From Leishmania mexicana MHOM/GT/2001/U1103 (Eukaryota; Euglenozoa; Kinetoplastea; Trypanosomatida; Trypanosomatidae): a stretch of DNA of 64,000 nt. The DNA is taken from positions 908,084 through 972,083 of the forward strand of contig NC_018338.1 of the NCBI RefSeq assembly GCF_000234665.1. The letters run 5' to 3'. Positions 1 to 10,574 of this stretch are shown here, in pieces; position 1 is the first letter of the stretch; every line of letters begins with the position of its first letter. Under the pieces are notes generated by a model. The model saw only the letters and a program-made list of their open reading frames with translations, had not been told where the DNA came from and searched no databases. The translations under genes were made by a program, and so were the position numbers.

Positions 1-541
1 ATATTGTTACTCGTAGAGGCAAAGAGGATAAAGTGCGGTTACACGTTTCGCCTGCGTCTTGCTTGCCTGTGTCTCTGCGTGTGCATGTGTGCCTGCGTCG
101 CGGTGGTCGTTTCCCCAGTAGTTCGGAACAGCGTCAGGGAGGAGTGGGTGCAGGCGCATTCGTTTGGCAGTCCTTTTTCTCTACGCGCCAACGGGTGCGT
201 GCCTTTGCTGCCTCCCCCCTTCTCTCACGCACTCATCTTCGCTGCTCGACCATCTTTCCTGCGCTCCTCCGTGTGAGCCACAACAAGGAGCAGAAACAAA
301 AGACCAATCCAAGAAAAATTCTTCAGTGCCTATTGAGGGTGACCCCGCGAAAGAGAAAAAAAGCTCGTGCCCACACACACGCACACGCACAGAAACACGC
401 ACCAAGGTTGCATGCCGTGGGATCATCAGCAACAGCTCTCTTGTAGAATCCATAAGACAGCAGGCTTCAGGCTTCATTGTCAGCGAAAGTTAGCCACGCT
501 CGCAATCGAAAGAATTTTCATCGCTCCCACAGACGCGCCTC
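1..541 (+). other. Upstream region / 5' UTR of the ubiquitin protease gene
   Basis: This is gene-free sequence before the first start codon. It is C/T-rich and carries a CA-rich stretch near 372-400. An AG at 445-446 follows the short pyrimidine run of CAGCTCTCTTGTAG and could be the spliced-leader acceptor; no ATG lies between it and the start at 542. An ATG at 412 would open an overlapping out-of-frame ORF, so the acceptor probably lies after it. Any gene to the left is outside the window. Confidence 0.5.
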
Positions 542-3310
542 ATGTCGGACACTACCGGCGACCCTTCCTTGCTCAGTCAACTGCAAGGAAGCAAAGCAGT
601 GGTGAAGCGAAGGCGTAGCATGGGCACCAAGTCGTCCACTGCGTTCTCGCCTGTGAAGCGACGCTCTCCGAAGTCAAGCGCCACCGGTGCAACTGCTGCC
701 GCCTCCACCGCCGCACCGGCACCCCCCGTTTTGGCGTTTCGGAAGTACAAGACGACAAAAACGACTGCAAGGGACGCGGACGGCAACACCGCGCCCAACG
801 AAAATGGTGGTCACGGCGACGACCACAGGCCTCTGGAAGCGTCACCCGGCGATCTGCAGAATTTTACCACGTCTCTAGAGCGCAAATCTCTGACCGCGAT
901 CAACAGAAGTGCCGAGTTGCCATGCGTCTTAGGCACCGACTCGCCGTCTGCTGCACAGGCTTCCAGTCCTCACGAGGACTCACATGGGTGCCAGGACAGC
1001 GCATCGATAAAAGAACCGCTGACGGGCGCTTCAGTGAGTACTTCGTGCGAAGCGCTGTCGTCTGGTGCGAATGAGGGAGCCAATGTGGTCAACACGGACG
1101 CTCTGCAGCCGTTGAGGAGGCCAAGTCGAGCTGCTGAGAACGGGTCTCCTGAATCCGACACGGCAGCTGCAGAGGAGTCACTCTGTAGCCAAACCGGCGG
1201 TGGTGCATTCAAAAATGCTGACACTACAAAGCACAGAGCCGGAGACGGGTCCCTTCGCCTTTGCTCATCCAATGCCGCGACGCAGAAAACGACGTCGCCC
1301 CCACGTGCGCGTCTGAACCAACCTTCAAAAGACATCTGCCCTTCTAGCCCCTCCACAGCGGAAGGGATCTCTCCCCCGAATGTCTCAGAGAATTTGGACG
1401 GCACCATCAAACCCACAGCGATGATCGAGAATGCCGACTCAAGCAATGTGCTTGTCTCTCGTCCACTATCTGCTTCTCACAGCCTCAGTAAAGGATCTGC
1501 TGACGATGCAACATCCATCGCCAGTGCGGGACAGGCCGTGCAAGGGCGGGATGAGGCAGGTGCGGCAAGAGTGTTGTTGGTGGTGCCGGAGCTGTCTCCC
1601 AGAAACGGGTCTAGCCCACCTCATCAAAGCCTCTCGCACGTTGACGGGCCCCCTCCCCTGCAGTCACGGGCGGGCGTGACGGCTATGGGAGAGAGGAACA
1701 ACACGGATAGCATCGACTCCTTTTCCGACAAAGGATCTTTGGCCTCACGCACACTGGGCCTCAAGCCTCAAGCTCCGCCAGTGCAACCGTCAGAATCTGC
1801 AGAGGCCAACAAGTCGTCGTTGTCGACGTCAAACCGTAGCTTTTCATTTGTCAGTGCGAAGGCGGTGTCAGCGCTCTCCATCTCTCGACTGCACGCCGCG
1901 CCGATTCCACTGCGCAATTTCGGCGCGACGTGCTATCTGAACGCGGTCGTGCAGTGCCTGCTATGTACACCTGACCTGCTGCACACGCTGAACAATGACC
2001 GTAAACGGATCGTGCGCGAATGGGAGAGGAGCTACCGCTCCGAGGGGAAGCGAAAGTCAGACGACGCCCAACGGCGCAGCTGTGCTGAGCGCAAGGCCCC
2101 GGCGACGTCTTCGCTGATTGATTTGGGGACCGCACACCCCGTGCACCACATCCCGGTTCCGCAGCTTCTTCTCAGCCTCAAGGCGGCTTGTGCGGAGTGT
2201 AACAAGGAGTTTTCGTCTAATGGGCAGAAAGACGCGCATGAGTTTCTCATCACACTGTTGGGGGTGATCGACAAAGAGGTTAGCCGCAGCAAGTCAGACA
2301 GCCAGGAAACCTTCAAAGACTTCGAAGATGAGAAAAAGAGTGATGCGTACGCGCGATGGGTGAGCTGGATGCAGCAGGAGAGCAACTCGACCGTGTACGA
2401 CGTTTTTGGCGGAATCACCGGCTGCACCGTCAAGTGCTCTAGCTGTGAACTGACCTCCTACCGCTTTGAAGTGCTGCTGCACATCTCCTTGCCCATATCT
2501 TACCGTTCCCGCTCTCAGGGCGGCAGAACCGCCATCCAGTTGTCCAATAGAGGGCTCGACGACCAGGAGGAGCCTAAACAGGTTGCTGCCGTTGACGAGC
2601 TGCTGCGCGAGATGTTCTTTAGCAAGCGTGGGGAGTCCCTGAATGGTCCGATGCAATTGAGGTGCGACCGTTGCAAGCAGCGGCGGGACAAGAGTCTATG
2701 GTATTCGATGGAGTACTGGTCGCCGATCCTGGTGCTTCATTTGAAGCGCTTCAACAACGCGGGCGTCAAGAATGAGGCGGCGGTAGTGTTTCCGTACACG
2801 TTTCACCCGCACCGGTATGTCAAGTATCAGCTGTACGGCGTCTGCTGCCACCGCGGCACTTCCTCCTCCGGGCACTATACGGCGTACACCTACGTGGAGG
2901 AGGAGGACAAGAAAGCCGTAGTGCGCAAAAAAGCCCTCGCTGTTGCGGCTGTCTCCAATTCCTACCAGTCCGCGCTGAAAGGTGCGCGATGCGACCGCAT
3001 CGTCAGCCCCCTGACACTTCTGGGCGGAGGTGACACCGGTATCTTCGCCTGGTCCAACGGCGTCAGCGTACGAAACGGCGGCAGTATGGTTCGGGCTGGT
3101 AGTGATACATTCAGCCAAAAGGGAAACGGAAGGGCTGATGGAAAAGATCAGGCGCGTTCGGCAGGGAAGACGGCGAAGGCTGGCAAATGGTATCTGTGCA
3201 ACGACAAAAACATCACCGAGGTGACGGCGCCGGACGTGCTGTCGATGACGAAGGAGGCATACATCCTTTTTTACCGGCGCGTTGATGATGAGGATGTGAC
3301 GATCATCTGA
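542..3310 (+). CDS. Ubiquitin-specific protease (USP, peptidase family C19)
   Basis: This is a cysteine protease expected to remove ubiquitin from proteins, 922 residues long. The first ~450 residues are Ser/Pro-rich and look disordered. The catalytic domain then begins with the Cys box NFGATCYLN, in which Cys464 is the nucleophile and Asn459 the likely oxyanion-hole residue. Two CxxC pairs (Cys632/635 and Cys708/711) form the zinc site typical of many USPs. The His box SGHYTAY gives His778, and WYLCND gives Asp888, so the catalytic triad is complete. About 90 residues are inserted between the His box and the Asp segment. The domain ends a few residues before the C-terminus (AYILFYRR). The start is the first ATG after a plausible splice acceptor. 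The family is certain, but the substrate and the exact human or yeast counterpart are not; the long disordered N-terminus makes orthology hard to judge by eye. Confidence 0.93.
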   Translation: MSDTTGDPSLLSQLQGSKAVVKRRRSMGTKSSTAFSPVKRRSPKSSATGATAAASTAAPAPPVLAFRKYKTTKTTARDADGNTAPNENGGHGDDHRPLEASPGDLQNFTTSLERKSLTAINRSAELPCVLGTDSPSAAQASSPHEDSHGCQDSASIKEPLTGASVSTSCEALSSGANEGANVVNTDALQPLRRPSRAAENGSPESDTAAAEESLCSQTGGGAFKNADTTKHRAGDGSLRLCSSNAATQKTTSPPRARLNQPSKDICPSSPSTAEGISPPNVSENLDGTIKPTAMIENADSSNVLVSRPLSASHSLSKGSADDATSIASAGQAVQGRDEAGAARVLLVVPELSPRNGSSPPHQSLSHVDGPPPLQSRAGVTAMGERNNTDSIDSFSDKGSLASRTLGLKPQAPPVQPSESAEANKSSLSTSNRSFSFVSAKAVSALSISRLHAAPIPLRNFGATCYLNAVVQCLLCTPDLLHTLNNDRKRIVREWERSYRSEGKRKSDDAQRRSCAERKAPATSSLIDLGTAHPVHHIPVPQLLLSLKAACAECNKEFSSNGQKDAHEFLITLLGVIDKEVSRSKSDSQETFKDFEDEKKSDAYARWVSWMQQESNSTVYDVFGGITGCTVKCSSCELTSYRFEVLLHISLPISYRSRSQGGRTAIQLSNRGLDDQEEPKQVAAVDELLREMFFSKRGESLNGPMQLRCDRCKQRRDKSLWYSMEYWSPILVLHLKRFNNAGVKNEAAVVFPYTFHPHRYVKYQLYGVCCHRGTSSSGHYTAYTYVEEEDKKAVVRKKALAVAAVSNSYQSALKGARCDRIVSPLTLLGGGDTGIFAWSNGVSVRNGGSMVRAGSDTFSQKGNGRADGKDQARSAGKTAKAGKWYLCNDKNITEVTAPDVLSMTKEAYILFYRRVDDEDVTII

Positions 3311-4109
3311 CCGATGGGGGCCTCTGCACGGGTAGGATGTCACCGCGGTCCCCTTGTCTTTCATCTCTTGTCTCTGTTCTCCAGCGTTTCAGGAGGTGTA
3401 AATCCGTGAGGGGTGCTTTTCGCCGTGTCGATGGTGCCTCGCCCTCTTTCGCGCACACCATTGCCTTTTCCCCTTCGCTGCTGATGCTCGTTCCGCAGCC
3501 GTCTAGGCCTGACTTTGTGCGTAAGACGTGCAGTTTCTCATGCGCGAATAGCAGGGACGCATGCTGCTCCAGTCTGTGGCGCACATCCTTGTCTCCAACT
3601 GCGAGCCCTTTCCCGCTGCATTCTTGCCGCACCTTGTATGAGAAGCTGTGTGACCATCCTCTGTGTGTGTCTATTGAAGAGCCAACCGGCAGGGAAACCA
3701 ACCTTCCCGCTCTTGTACTCGCTCTCTCCGCGCGTGTGTTTACGTTTTCGTGCTCTTCCGAAACCCAAAGAAAAATGCGCATGGGACTTGTTTCGCTCTC
3801 GTGTGGGAGAGCTGGAAATAACTTCAGGTATTTTTTTCCTTTTTCGTCATCGTTGCTGTCGCGATTCAGGGTGCATAGGGAGAACGGGGCGGCCTGCGCT
3901 CAGGCGACGTTTGCCACAGTTCGTTGAATGTGCCCCCCTCAAAGGTGTGCGTGGGTTGGGGTCTTTTCCGTCTCCTGGTTGTGAGAGGCACCGCATCACT
4001 GTTTTCATTTTTTCTTGTTCCTTCTCTGCCTTGCTTTCTTCCAGCGTAATCTCTGCTGCCTTTTGCGTTTTGCTCCCTTTCTTGCTAGCCCCTCTGCTTC
4101 GGTGTGTTT

Positions 4110-4690
4110 CCTGTCTCTGATGGAAGAGGCCACTCCCGTGCGTGTGGCGCCGCAGGGCCCAGTGCAACCCCCCCTTCCCCCACTCTTTGTGGGAGGAAGC
4201 CGAGAAGCAGTCCCCTCCCCCCTCTCTGTCCCTGCCAATGGCAAACCACCTCTAGCTGATGACAGGACCAGCTGCCCACAACACAGAGAGAAGTCAAAGT
4301 GACTCACCGCCACTGATGTCGGCGGCCAGGTCAAGGATGGTGTTCTGCGGGAGCGGGCGGCGACATCAGACACGCTTGTATCATTTAGATGATAGGCGAA
4401 GTTCCAACGGAACTCGAACACATTCTACCCTCGGCCCTCACACTGCCCTGCTGGTATGTGGAGACTGAGTCCCCCCTCCCCCGAGAGGGATGCATCAGGT
4501 GGCGACCGGCATGATGGGAGCGGCTGCGAGGCGACTTGCGAGGCGAGTGGGTAGGCAGAGCTCAGAGCAGGGACCGTGCCCAGATGACTGGGCCGGCGCA
4601 TTAACTGTAACGCGCCTGTGCCGCTGCTTTGCACGATGAGAGGGGCCGCTGTGGCAGGGCTGGGGGTAGTAGAGGTGGCGCTCAGGTGAC
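4110..4690. repeat. SIDER-like degenerate retroposon remnant, copy 1
   Basis: This GC-rich, non-coding block sits in T-rich spacer. Its first ~120 bases (4138-4256) match the block at 58856-58950 in order: GTGCGTG, then a CCCAG[TC]G[CA] segment, a run of C, GGAGGAAGCC or GAGGAAGCC, a GCAGTCCC segment, and CCTGCCAA. The block also carries a 9-base perfect inverted repeat (4313-4321 with 4361-4369), a hairpin AGTTCC-AAC-GGAACT (4400-4414), the hairpin GCCCAG-ATGA-CTGGGC (4578-4593), and a direct repeat of GCGAGGCGA near 4526-4546. Short interspersed degenerate retroposons (SIDER) are common in Leishmania 3' UTRs and some affect mRNA stability. Assignment to that family is inferred from position and degeneracy, without a database match; boundaries are approximate. 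Confidence 0.5.
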
Positions 4691-6411
4691 ATTTTACGGC
4701 AGAAGGGAGATGATCAAAGGAATGTTCTGCTTTTTGTGTATTGTTTGTGTGCCGTCTTTGTAAATCTTTGACGGGCATCGCTCCCCTTCTTCTGTCCTTT
4801 GTTTGTCTGCACATCGCTGCACCCTCATGAAGCGCCGCACCTCTGGTGCACCAACGCGACAAGAGACGGGTGGAAGACGATGGCGTTGCTGGAGAAAGGG
4901 ATAGCGCGACTAAGCAAAGACGGTGGCCACCGCACAGCTCATAATGCCGCGGGCCGTCGCGATGTTGGCTGTAGTTGGCGGCTGGCATTGCTCCTAATTC
5001 TCGTTATATTTTCCTTGTTTGTGCTCTCGCATGTGCCTTTCCAGGTTGTTGGGTTCTTTGTTTTTGTCGTTGTTGCTGCTGCTGATGTTTGTGTCCGTCG
5101 TCCCGCTTGCTCCTTGCGCGTGCGTGTGCTCCTTGTTCGCCTCCTCCTCACGATGCGCGCGTACGCGTCTTTCTGGGCCCTTCCACGCATCCTCCCTTTT
5201 TTGCTTGTTTTCTGTTTGTTGCTTCCGTGTCTTGTGTGCTTTGACAGGGATATGGTTTCTGTGCCAACCCAGCCTTTTTTCCTCTGCACGTACCTCTGGG
5301 ACCCTCCTTGAAGACACGTCTCTGCGGGCGGGTCTCTTTCTCCTCCCGCTCATGCGGGTCGAATTCCTGTGGAGTCTGCGCTGAGTATCCTCTGTCTTTG
5401 CAAGGGTGTGCTTGCGTGTGTTTCTTATTGTAGTCATGGACGGTACAAGGCGAGAGGGTGACTAACGTATTCCGAAACAGCGGCACAGACGTCTGCTTAC
5501 AGCCGGCAGTCTCGCAGGCGGATTTCCTGGCCCATAGATACATGCGCGTGGGGATGTGCTTGTGGGTGGACAGTGCAGTACACATGAACAATCAATGACA
5601 AACGACATGCTCTTGTGCGCGCACGACTGTAAGCTGTTTTGAATCGTCTCGATTCGCACAGCCTCGAGCGTCTATGCACTGTAACACCTCGCGCGCCTGT
5701 GCCCCGTTCCGCGTCTTCCCCCCTCCCTTCCCCCATCAACACAGGAGATGTGTCTATGGGTACCGGAGGAGAGATTGAAAGGGGCTGCACAGCGCTGCAT
5801 CCGAAGCTCTCGCCATGTAACGATTCATCTTTTGTTGTTGTCCTGCACATCGTGGGTCTTCATGCCTCTTTGGACGGAACACTTGAGAAGGTTTTCCCCT
5901 CGATGTGTGTATGTGTGTGTTTGTGTCGTGCCTCTCTACTGTTCCGCAACGTCATCCCTCTCTCTCCCTCTCTCTTCTGCCGAGCTCACCTGTTCGTTGT
6001 ATTCCATGGAAGAACGCGCCTTCTAGATAGATATCACATATTCAGTTCTACCTCTGTGCCCGTGTCGGCGCTTCCCCCCTTGCCGGCGTCATCACTCACT
6101 CGATCTCGGTGATTCTCGTCAATCGCTCTTCCTTTTGCTTTGCTAGACCTCAGCGCGAGTGTGCTTACCATCGCTGGCTGGCATCCTTATTCTCCGCTTC
6201 AACTTCAACCAGTCAACAAGCACACTCGCATAGCGACTTTGCTTCCGAAACGACCACCGTCGCACAGGCTCTCTCCCACACAAGGACATTGTGCTCCTGT
6301 GCTTCCACAATCTGCGACAAAGAGGTGATCTTTTCGTTTTTTTTTACTGGAACTCATAATCGCTGTTTCTCGCACGGACTGTGCTTCGACGGGCGCACTT
6401 CTTCCCCCTCC

Positions 6412-6413
6412 AG
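6412..6413 (+). promoter_or_regulatory. Likely spliced-leader acceptor AG for the PX gene
   Basis: The AG ends the pyrimidine run CTTCTTCCCCCTCCAG. No ATG occurs in the 78 bases between it and the PX start codon, which supports both the acceptor and the start. Confidence 0.5.
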
Positions 6414-6491
6414 CGCGGTACTTTCGACGCTTTTTTGATTGATCTTCGGATTTCTGCTACGTGGTAGGCTGGCGACAGCTGACGCTTCGGA

Positions 6492-7748
6492 ATGGCCGCC
6501 GGAAACTCCATCTCTGTAAAGGTGGATGTGCCGTCCCAGGTGAAGGGCCAGGGCACGCTGGAGATGTCGTACTATATCTACCCCATCACGATGCGCTTGC
6601 CTGGCTTTATGAGCGATGCTAGGTTCAACCGGCGGTACACCGACTTTGAGACTCTGCGCGGCCAATTGTGTGCGACCTACTGGTACTGCATTGTGCCACC
6701 CATTCCCGAGAAGGAGTCGGTGCAGGATAAGCTGGGGAAGCTGCCGCGCATGGTGGCGTCGGCGAAGGAGACGACCGCCTCCGAGGGTGACCTGCTCGAG
6801 TACCGTCGTATCAGCCTGCGGCGCTTCCTGCAGCGGCTTGCCTACCACCCCATTCTGGGCAAGTCCGACCTTCTACAGAAATTCACGAACGATAACGAGT
6901 GGCGCCAGTGCACTCGCGACCCGGTGAAGCCGCCTCGTTTTATCGTGTCGTCGCCGCTGGAAGAGATCGCCAGGTCATGGGTTCCGTCAAGCAGTGCGTC
7001 TGGCGCTGGTGCTCAAGGTAGCGGTGGCGCTGCCGGGGGTGGTAGCGGTGTTAGCCAAACCGGAGCTGCGTATCAGTTGGCACTGTCTCAAGAGCCAGTG
7101 GATGAAGCGACGTGGAAGGCCACAAGCGAGTACATTGGTGAGCTGGAGTCTAACCTCAAGAGTATGCGCAACCTGCTGGAGTCACTCGTGGACCGCCACC
7201 GGCGCGCAGCCTCCGCCGTGAGCAACTTCGCCGCCTCTTTTGGGCTGCTTGCGGAAGGGGAGGAGGACGCCGAGCTGCGCGGCGCCATCGAAGGGGTGCG
7301 CGACTGCGGTCGCAAGGTGGCAGACGTCTACAGCAAACACGCCGATAACGAGTCGACGCGGCTTGTCAGCACGCTAAGCTTTTACGTGGGTATGTGTGCT
7401 GCAGTGCGGGAGACTCTGAATCACATGTTCAGCGCCCGCCAGTATCTGCGCAACTTGCAGAAGAAGGGCCAGGAACTGCAGGCGTCGGCGATGCGGGCAC
7501 AGCCAGCCAACCAGGTGCAGGTGCAGAACGAGCTGCACTTTGTGAATGAGCAGCGGGCCCACCTCGAGGAAGACCTCATGGGCGCCGAGAAGACCTTCAG
7601 TGAAGAGTTTGTTCTTTTCCACGAAAACAAGCAGTACGACGCCAAGGATATGCTGAAGAAGTTTGGCATGCTGGAGCTCAGCTTCTCCGAGTCAATGAAG
7701 CAGGAGTGGGACGCCCTGAGGCCAATGTTGGAGTCCCTTGGCGCATAG
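6492..7748 (+). CDS. PX domain protein with BAR-like C-terminus (sorting nexin)
   Basis: This 418-residue protein is expected to bind phosphatidylinositol 3-phosphate on endosomes and take part in membrane sorting. The PX domain spans about residues 5-140. It shows the lipid-binding RRYTDF core (Arg47, Arg48, Tyr49), the proline loop VPPIPEK (residues 68-74), and a basic helix with RRISLRRFL. A Gly/Ser/Ala-rich linker (about 160-192) separates it from a helical, coiled-coil-prone region (about 200-418) whose size and charge pattern fit a BAR domain as in SNX-BAR proteins (Vps5, SNX1/2, SNX4). The BAR call rests on length and heptad character only. The start is the first ATG after the acceptor at 6412, with no upstream ATG. 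Which SNX subfamily it belongs to, and whether it is the retromer Vps5, cannot be decided by eye. Confidence 0.88.
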   Translation: MAAGNSISVKVDVPSQVKGQGTLEMSYYIYPITMRLPGFMSDARFNRRYTDFETLRGQLCATYWYCIVPPIPEKESVQDKLGKLPRMVASAKETTASEGDLLEYRRISLRRFLQRLAYHPILGKSDLLQKFTNDNEWRQCTRDPVKPPRFIVSSPLEEIARSWVPSSSASGAGAQGSGGAAGGGSGVSQTGAAYQLALSQEPVDEATWKATSEYIGELESNLKSMRNLLESLVDRHRRAASAVSNFAASFGLLAEGEEDAELRGAIEGVRDCGRKVADVYSKHADNESTRLVSTLSFYVGMCAAVRETLNHMFSARQYLRNLQKKGQELQASAMRAQPANQVQVQNELHFVNEQRAHLEEDLMGAEKTFSEEFVLFHENKQYDAKDMLKKFGMLELSFSESMKQEWDALRPMLESLGA

Positions 7749-10533
7749 ATCTGACGAGAAAAGGAGAGCCGGCGGAGACCCCTCCTATCCTTCTGCTCCT
7801 AAAATATTTTTCATTATCATTCACGTCTCTCCAGTCAACATGGTCGCTATGGAGCCGTGGTCGTGCACGCATCTCTCCTCTTCGCTGCACTCCTAGCGTC
7901 ATGAAGGGAGGGGTGATGGGGACGGCGCTTCTTACCTTCTTTCCGCCCGTTCTCCTCGCCCGCGCATGTCGACCGTTTTTTTTCGTTCCGTTTTGGGGTG
8001 CTGTCACGGTTTGCCGTGATTCTTTGGTGGCAGTGCGGCGCACTAGCTTATGGTGCATGTTTCTCTTCCTCTCTCGCTTTGAATTTGCCTTTGCTGTGTT
8101 GTATTTTTTTTCTGGAGGCGTTGGTCATGGTCCGGTGTCCTCTCTAACACTGGTGGCAGCATCCATCTTCGGTTACGCTGGAGCCCCTCCCCACCGTGCT
8201 TGTATTGTTTCTTCTTTCGTCCTCTGCCGCACTCTTGGTCGCTGCCTCTTGCTCTCTTGCGACGACGACAGCAATGGGAAAAAAAGTCGCCGCGCATGGT
8301 TGCCAGGCATGCGAGTGAGTGTAGTGTTACCCGAATGAGGATATTGGTGGTGAGGCTGGGGTGGGCATGGATGCGTGATGGTAAGAGGTGGAGGGGTTCG
8401 GGGTTGACATGGACTTTCTCTCTCCTTGCTATGGTGCTGCTTCTATTTCTTTTCCCTGCCTGAAAGCTCTCCGCGTTGCCGATTCTCGTTTTGAATTCTG
8501 ATCAGCGGTAAGATCGCCCCCACACCTGTCCTGTAGCACCGTTCGGTGCTTCCTCTCGTGTCTTCGTCTTGCGTACATGTGTGTTTTCTTTTTTTTCTCG
8601 TGTCTGTTTGCGCTTGTTTTTCCCGCTTTTTTTTTGCCTTCCCCTCTCCATCTCGCGCCTTCCCGGATCCCTGCTCGATGTGATTGCATCTGCCGAAGAT
8701 GTGGCGGCACTCTAGCGGCGCGCGCCTGCCTCTTTCTTCTTATGGTGCCTGCCTTTGCTCTCCCTTGCCCCTGCGTCTGCGATACGTTTGACTGTCTTGT
8801 GGTGTTGCGTCGTCACACGTGTGTGTGTGTGTGGTGCTGCTGGGTGTTGTTGCTCTTGTGGGCTCGCGTGGTTGTCTGTCTCGTGCGCGGTTACCCTCGG
8901 TGACGTTCGTGCTCGTGCTCATGTTGTGTATGTGTGGTGCGTGCCCCTCTGACGCTCTCTGATATCCGGAGAGAGAAAACGGGGCACCCACCGACGGCAC
9001 AAGAAACGAAGAAGTGACAAGACGAAAAAAAAAGACAACGATAAAGCGAACAAAAAAACAAGCTGCCCCTTCCCCCACCCCTCCCGCCACACGAAAAAAA
9101 AAACGTGTCGCGACGCTATTGAGGTGATCCGCGCAGTCGCCTGCATCACGTGCGTGAGGGCATACGTGTGTTCTGCGGCCAGCTTACTCCGCCTAGACAC
9201 TTGCCTCTGTGTGCAGAATCTGTCGTATCATCTCAAAGGAACGACAGGAGGTCCAAAGGTTTCGGATATGCAACTGGAGGAGATGAGGAGCACTTCCCAT
9301 GTCAAAAAAAGGTTACTTGGCGAGCTGGACCCCTTTCCTTCTCTACACGCTGGCGCACTCATCGTCTCTCGTCTCCCTTTTTTATCGTTGGCGGGGTGGA
9401 CAGTGCGGCGCATGGCCTCTCTCTGCCTCTGCCCCCTGCCTCTTTGAGGCACCGCCGAGTTCATGCGCGAGGTCTGAATCAAAGACGGATCAGCGTAGTA
9501 GCGCCGCACGTGCACGCACAGACACACCCTATCGAGGTCCAAGCAGTGCTTTCTGTACCTTGCCATATCCTCTACGACGCCTTCTTGTAGGCTCTCTACG
9601 GAACTCGCGGCATTGTATGACGCAATACACGCTCCCCCTTTGAAGGCACTCACTTGTGTAGTGCATGAGGCCGTGCCCACGCGGGACTCTCACTACATCC
9701 TTTCACACAGACCTCGTCATCACGTGTAGCTTTCCTGCACTCGGCAGGCCCACTCCCCTCTATGAATGCAAGACATGGAAGGTTCAGCGTTTTTTTTGCT
9801 CCTTTGCCACGCCGTTTTGTTCTCATCCCCTTTCTCTTGGTATGTGTGCTCATGCACTTGCCCCCCCCCCCCCGAGCATGCCACACGCTAACGACAGGTG
9901 AACGCGCACCGGGCTGCCCTCCTCCTTCACCATCATAAGTAGCGTTCGTCCACCCGCTTTCACGTTCAAATTTCTCTTCGTATCGACTTTTTTTTTCATT
10001 TCGGAATGAAAAAAAAGAAAATGACTGCCAACGCGGATTTGGATGGCGTTGCGCTGCATTGTCGTGCGGGAGCCAGCGAACTCCTCATTTTACTTCTCAC
10101 GCGCCGGACAACGCGTAGCGCGGACCAATGTTGGCACCCTGAACACACCACGGCTCACCTATTTTGTGAGCATTTCACGTGTGTTGCCTGGCATACATTC
10201 GTATGCGAGGCTCGCTGCCTTTTTGCTTGTTTCCTTGGTTGCCTTGAGAGCTACCGGGTCGCTGATTCGGTGAAACCTCAAGCGGGGCAAAGATGAAAGG
10301 GAAATAATAGGCCCATGAATTGGAAGAGAGGAAGCGAGTGCGGCGCACCCGATCCTTTCCCTGTCTCGATCCTGCCGCTCCGTCGATTCTCGTGCGCCTG
10401 TCCATTCCGTCCCTTTTCCTTTTGTATACTTTGTACCGGCCTTCCGTTTTCTCCCTCTTTCTCTCCTGTGCATTTCTGCCCTGTCCCCTCTCTTTTCCCT
10501 GCACGGCATTTTGCGTCTCACATCGTCATACGG

Positions 10534-10574
<41 letters not shown>
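10534..10574. repeat. Compound (AC)n(TA)n microsatellite
   Basis: An AC dinucleotide run (10534-10550) passes directly into a TA run (10551-10574). It lies in the gene-free tract. Confidence 0.9.

Larger units (their letters stand above)
3311..6491 (+). other. Intergenic spacer, 3.2 kb, USP to PX gene
   Basis: No convincing gene is present. The stretch is C/T-rich with many T and CT runs and should hold the 3' UTR of the protease and the 5' UTR of the PX protein. Between about 4110 and 4690 it becomes GC-rich and mixed, and that block is described separately as a SIDER-like repeat. ORFs here are low-complexity and lack recognisable domains. Confidence 0.6.

Noticed and set aside
2696..3364. 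222-codon open frame on the minus strand
   Set aside because: Shadow of the ubiquitin protease catalytic domain, whose motifs are all on the + strand.
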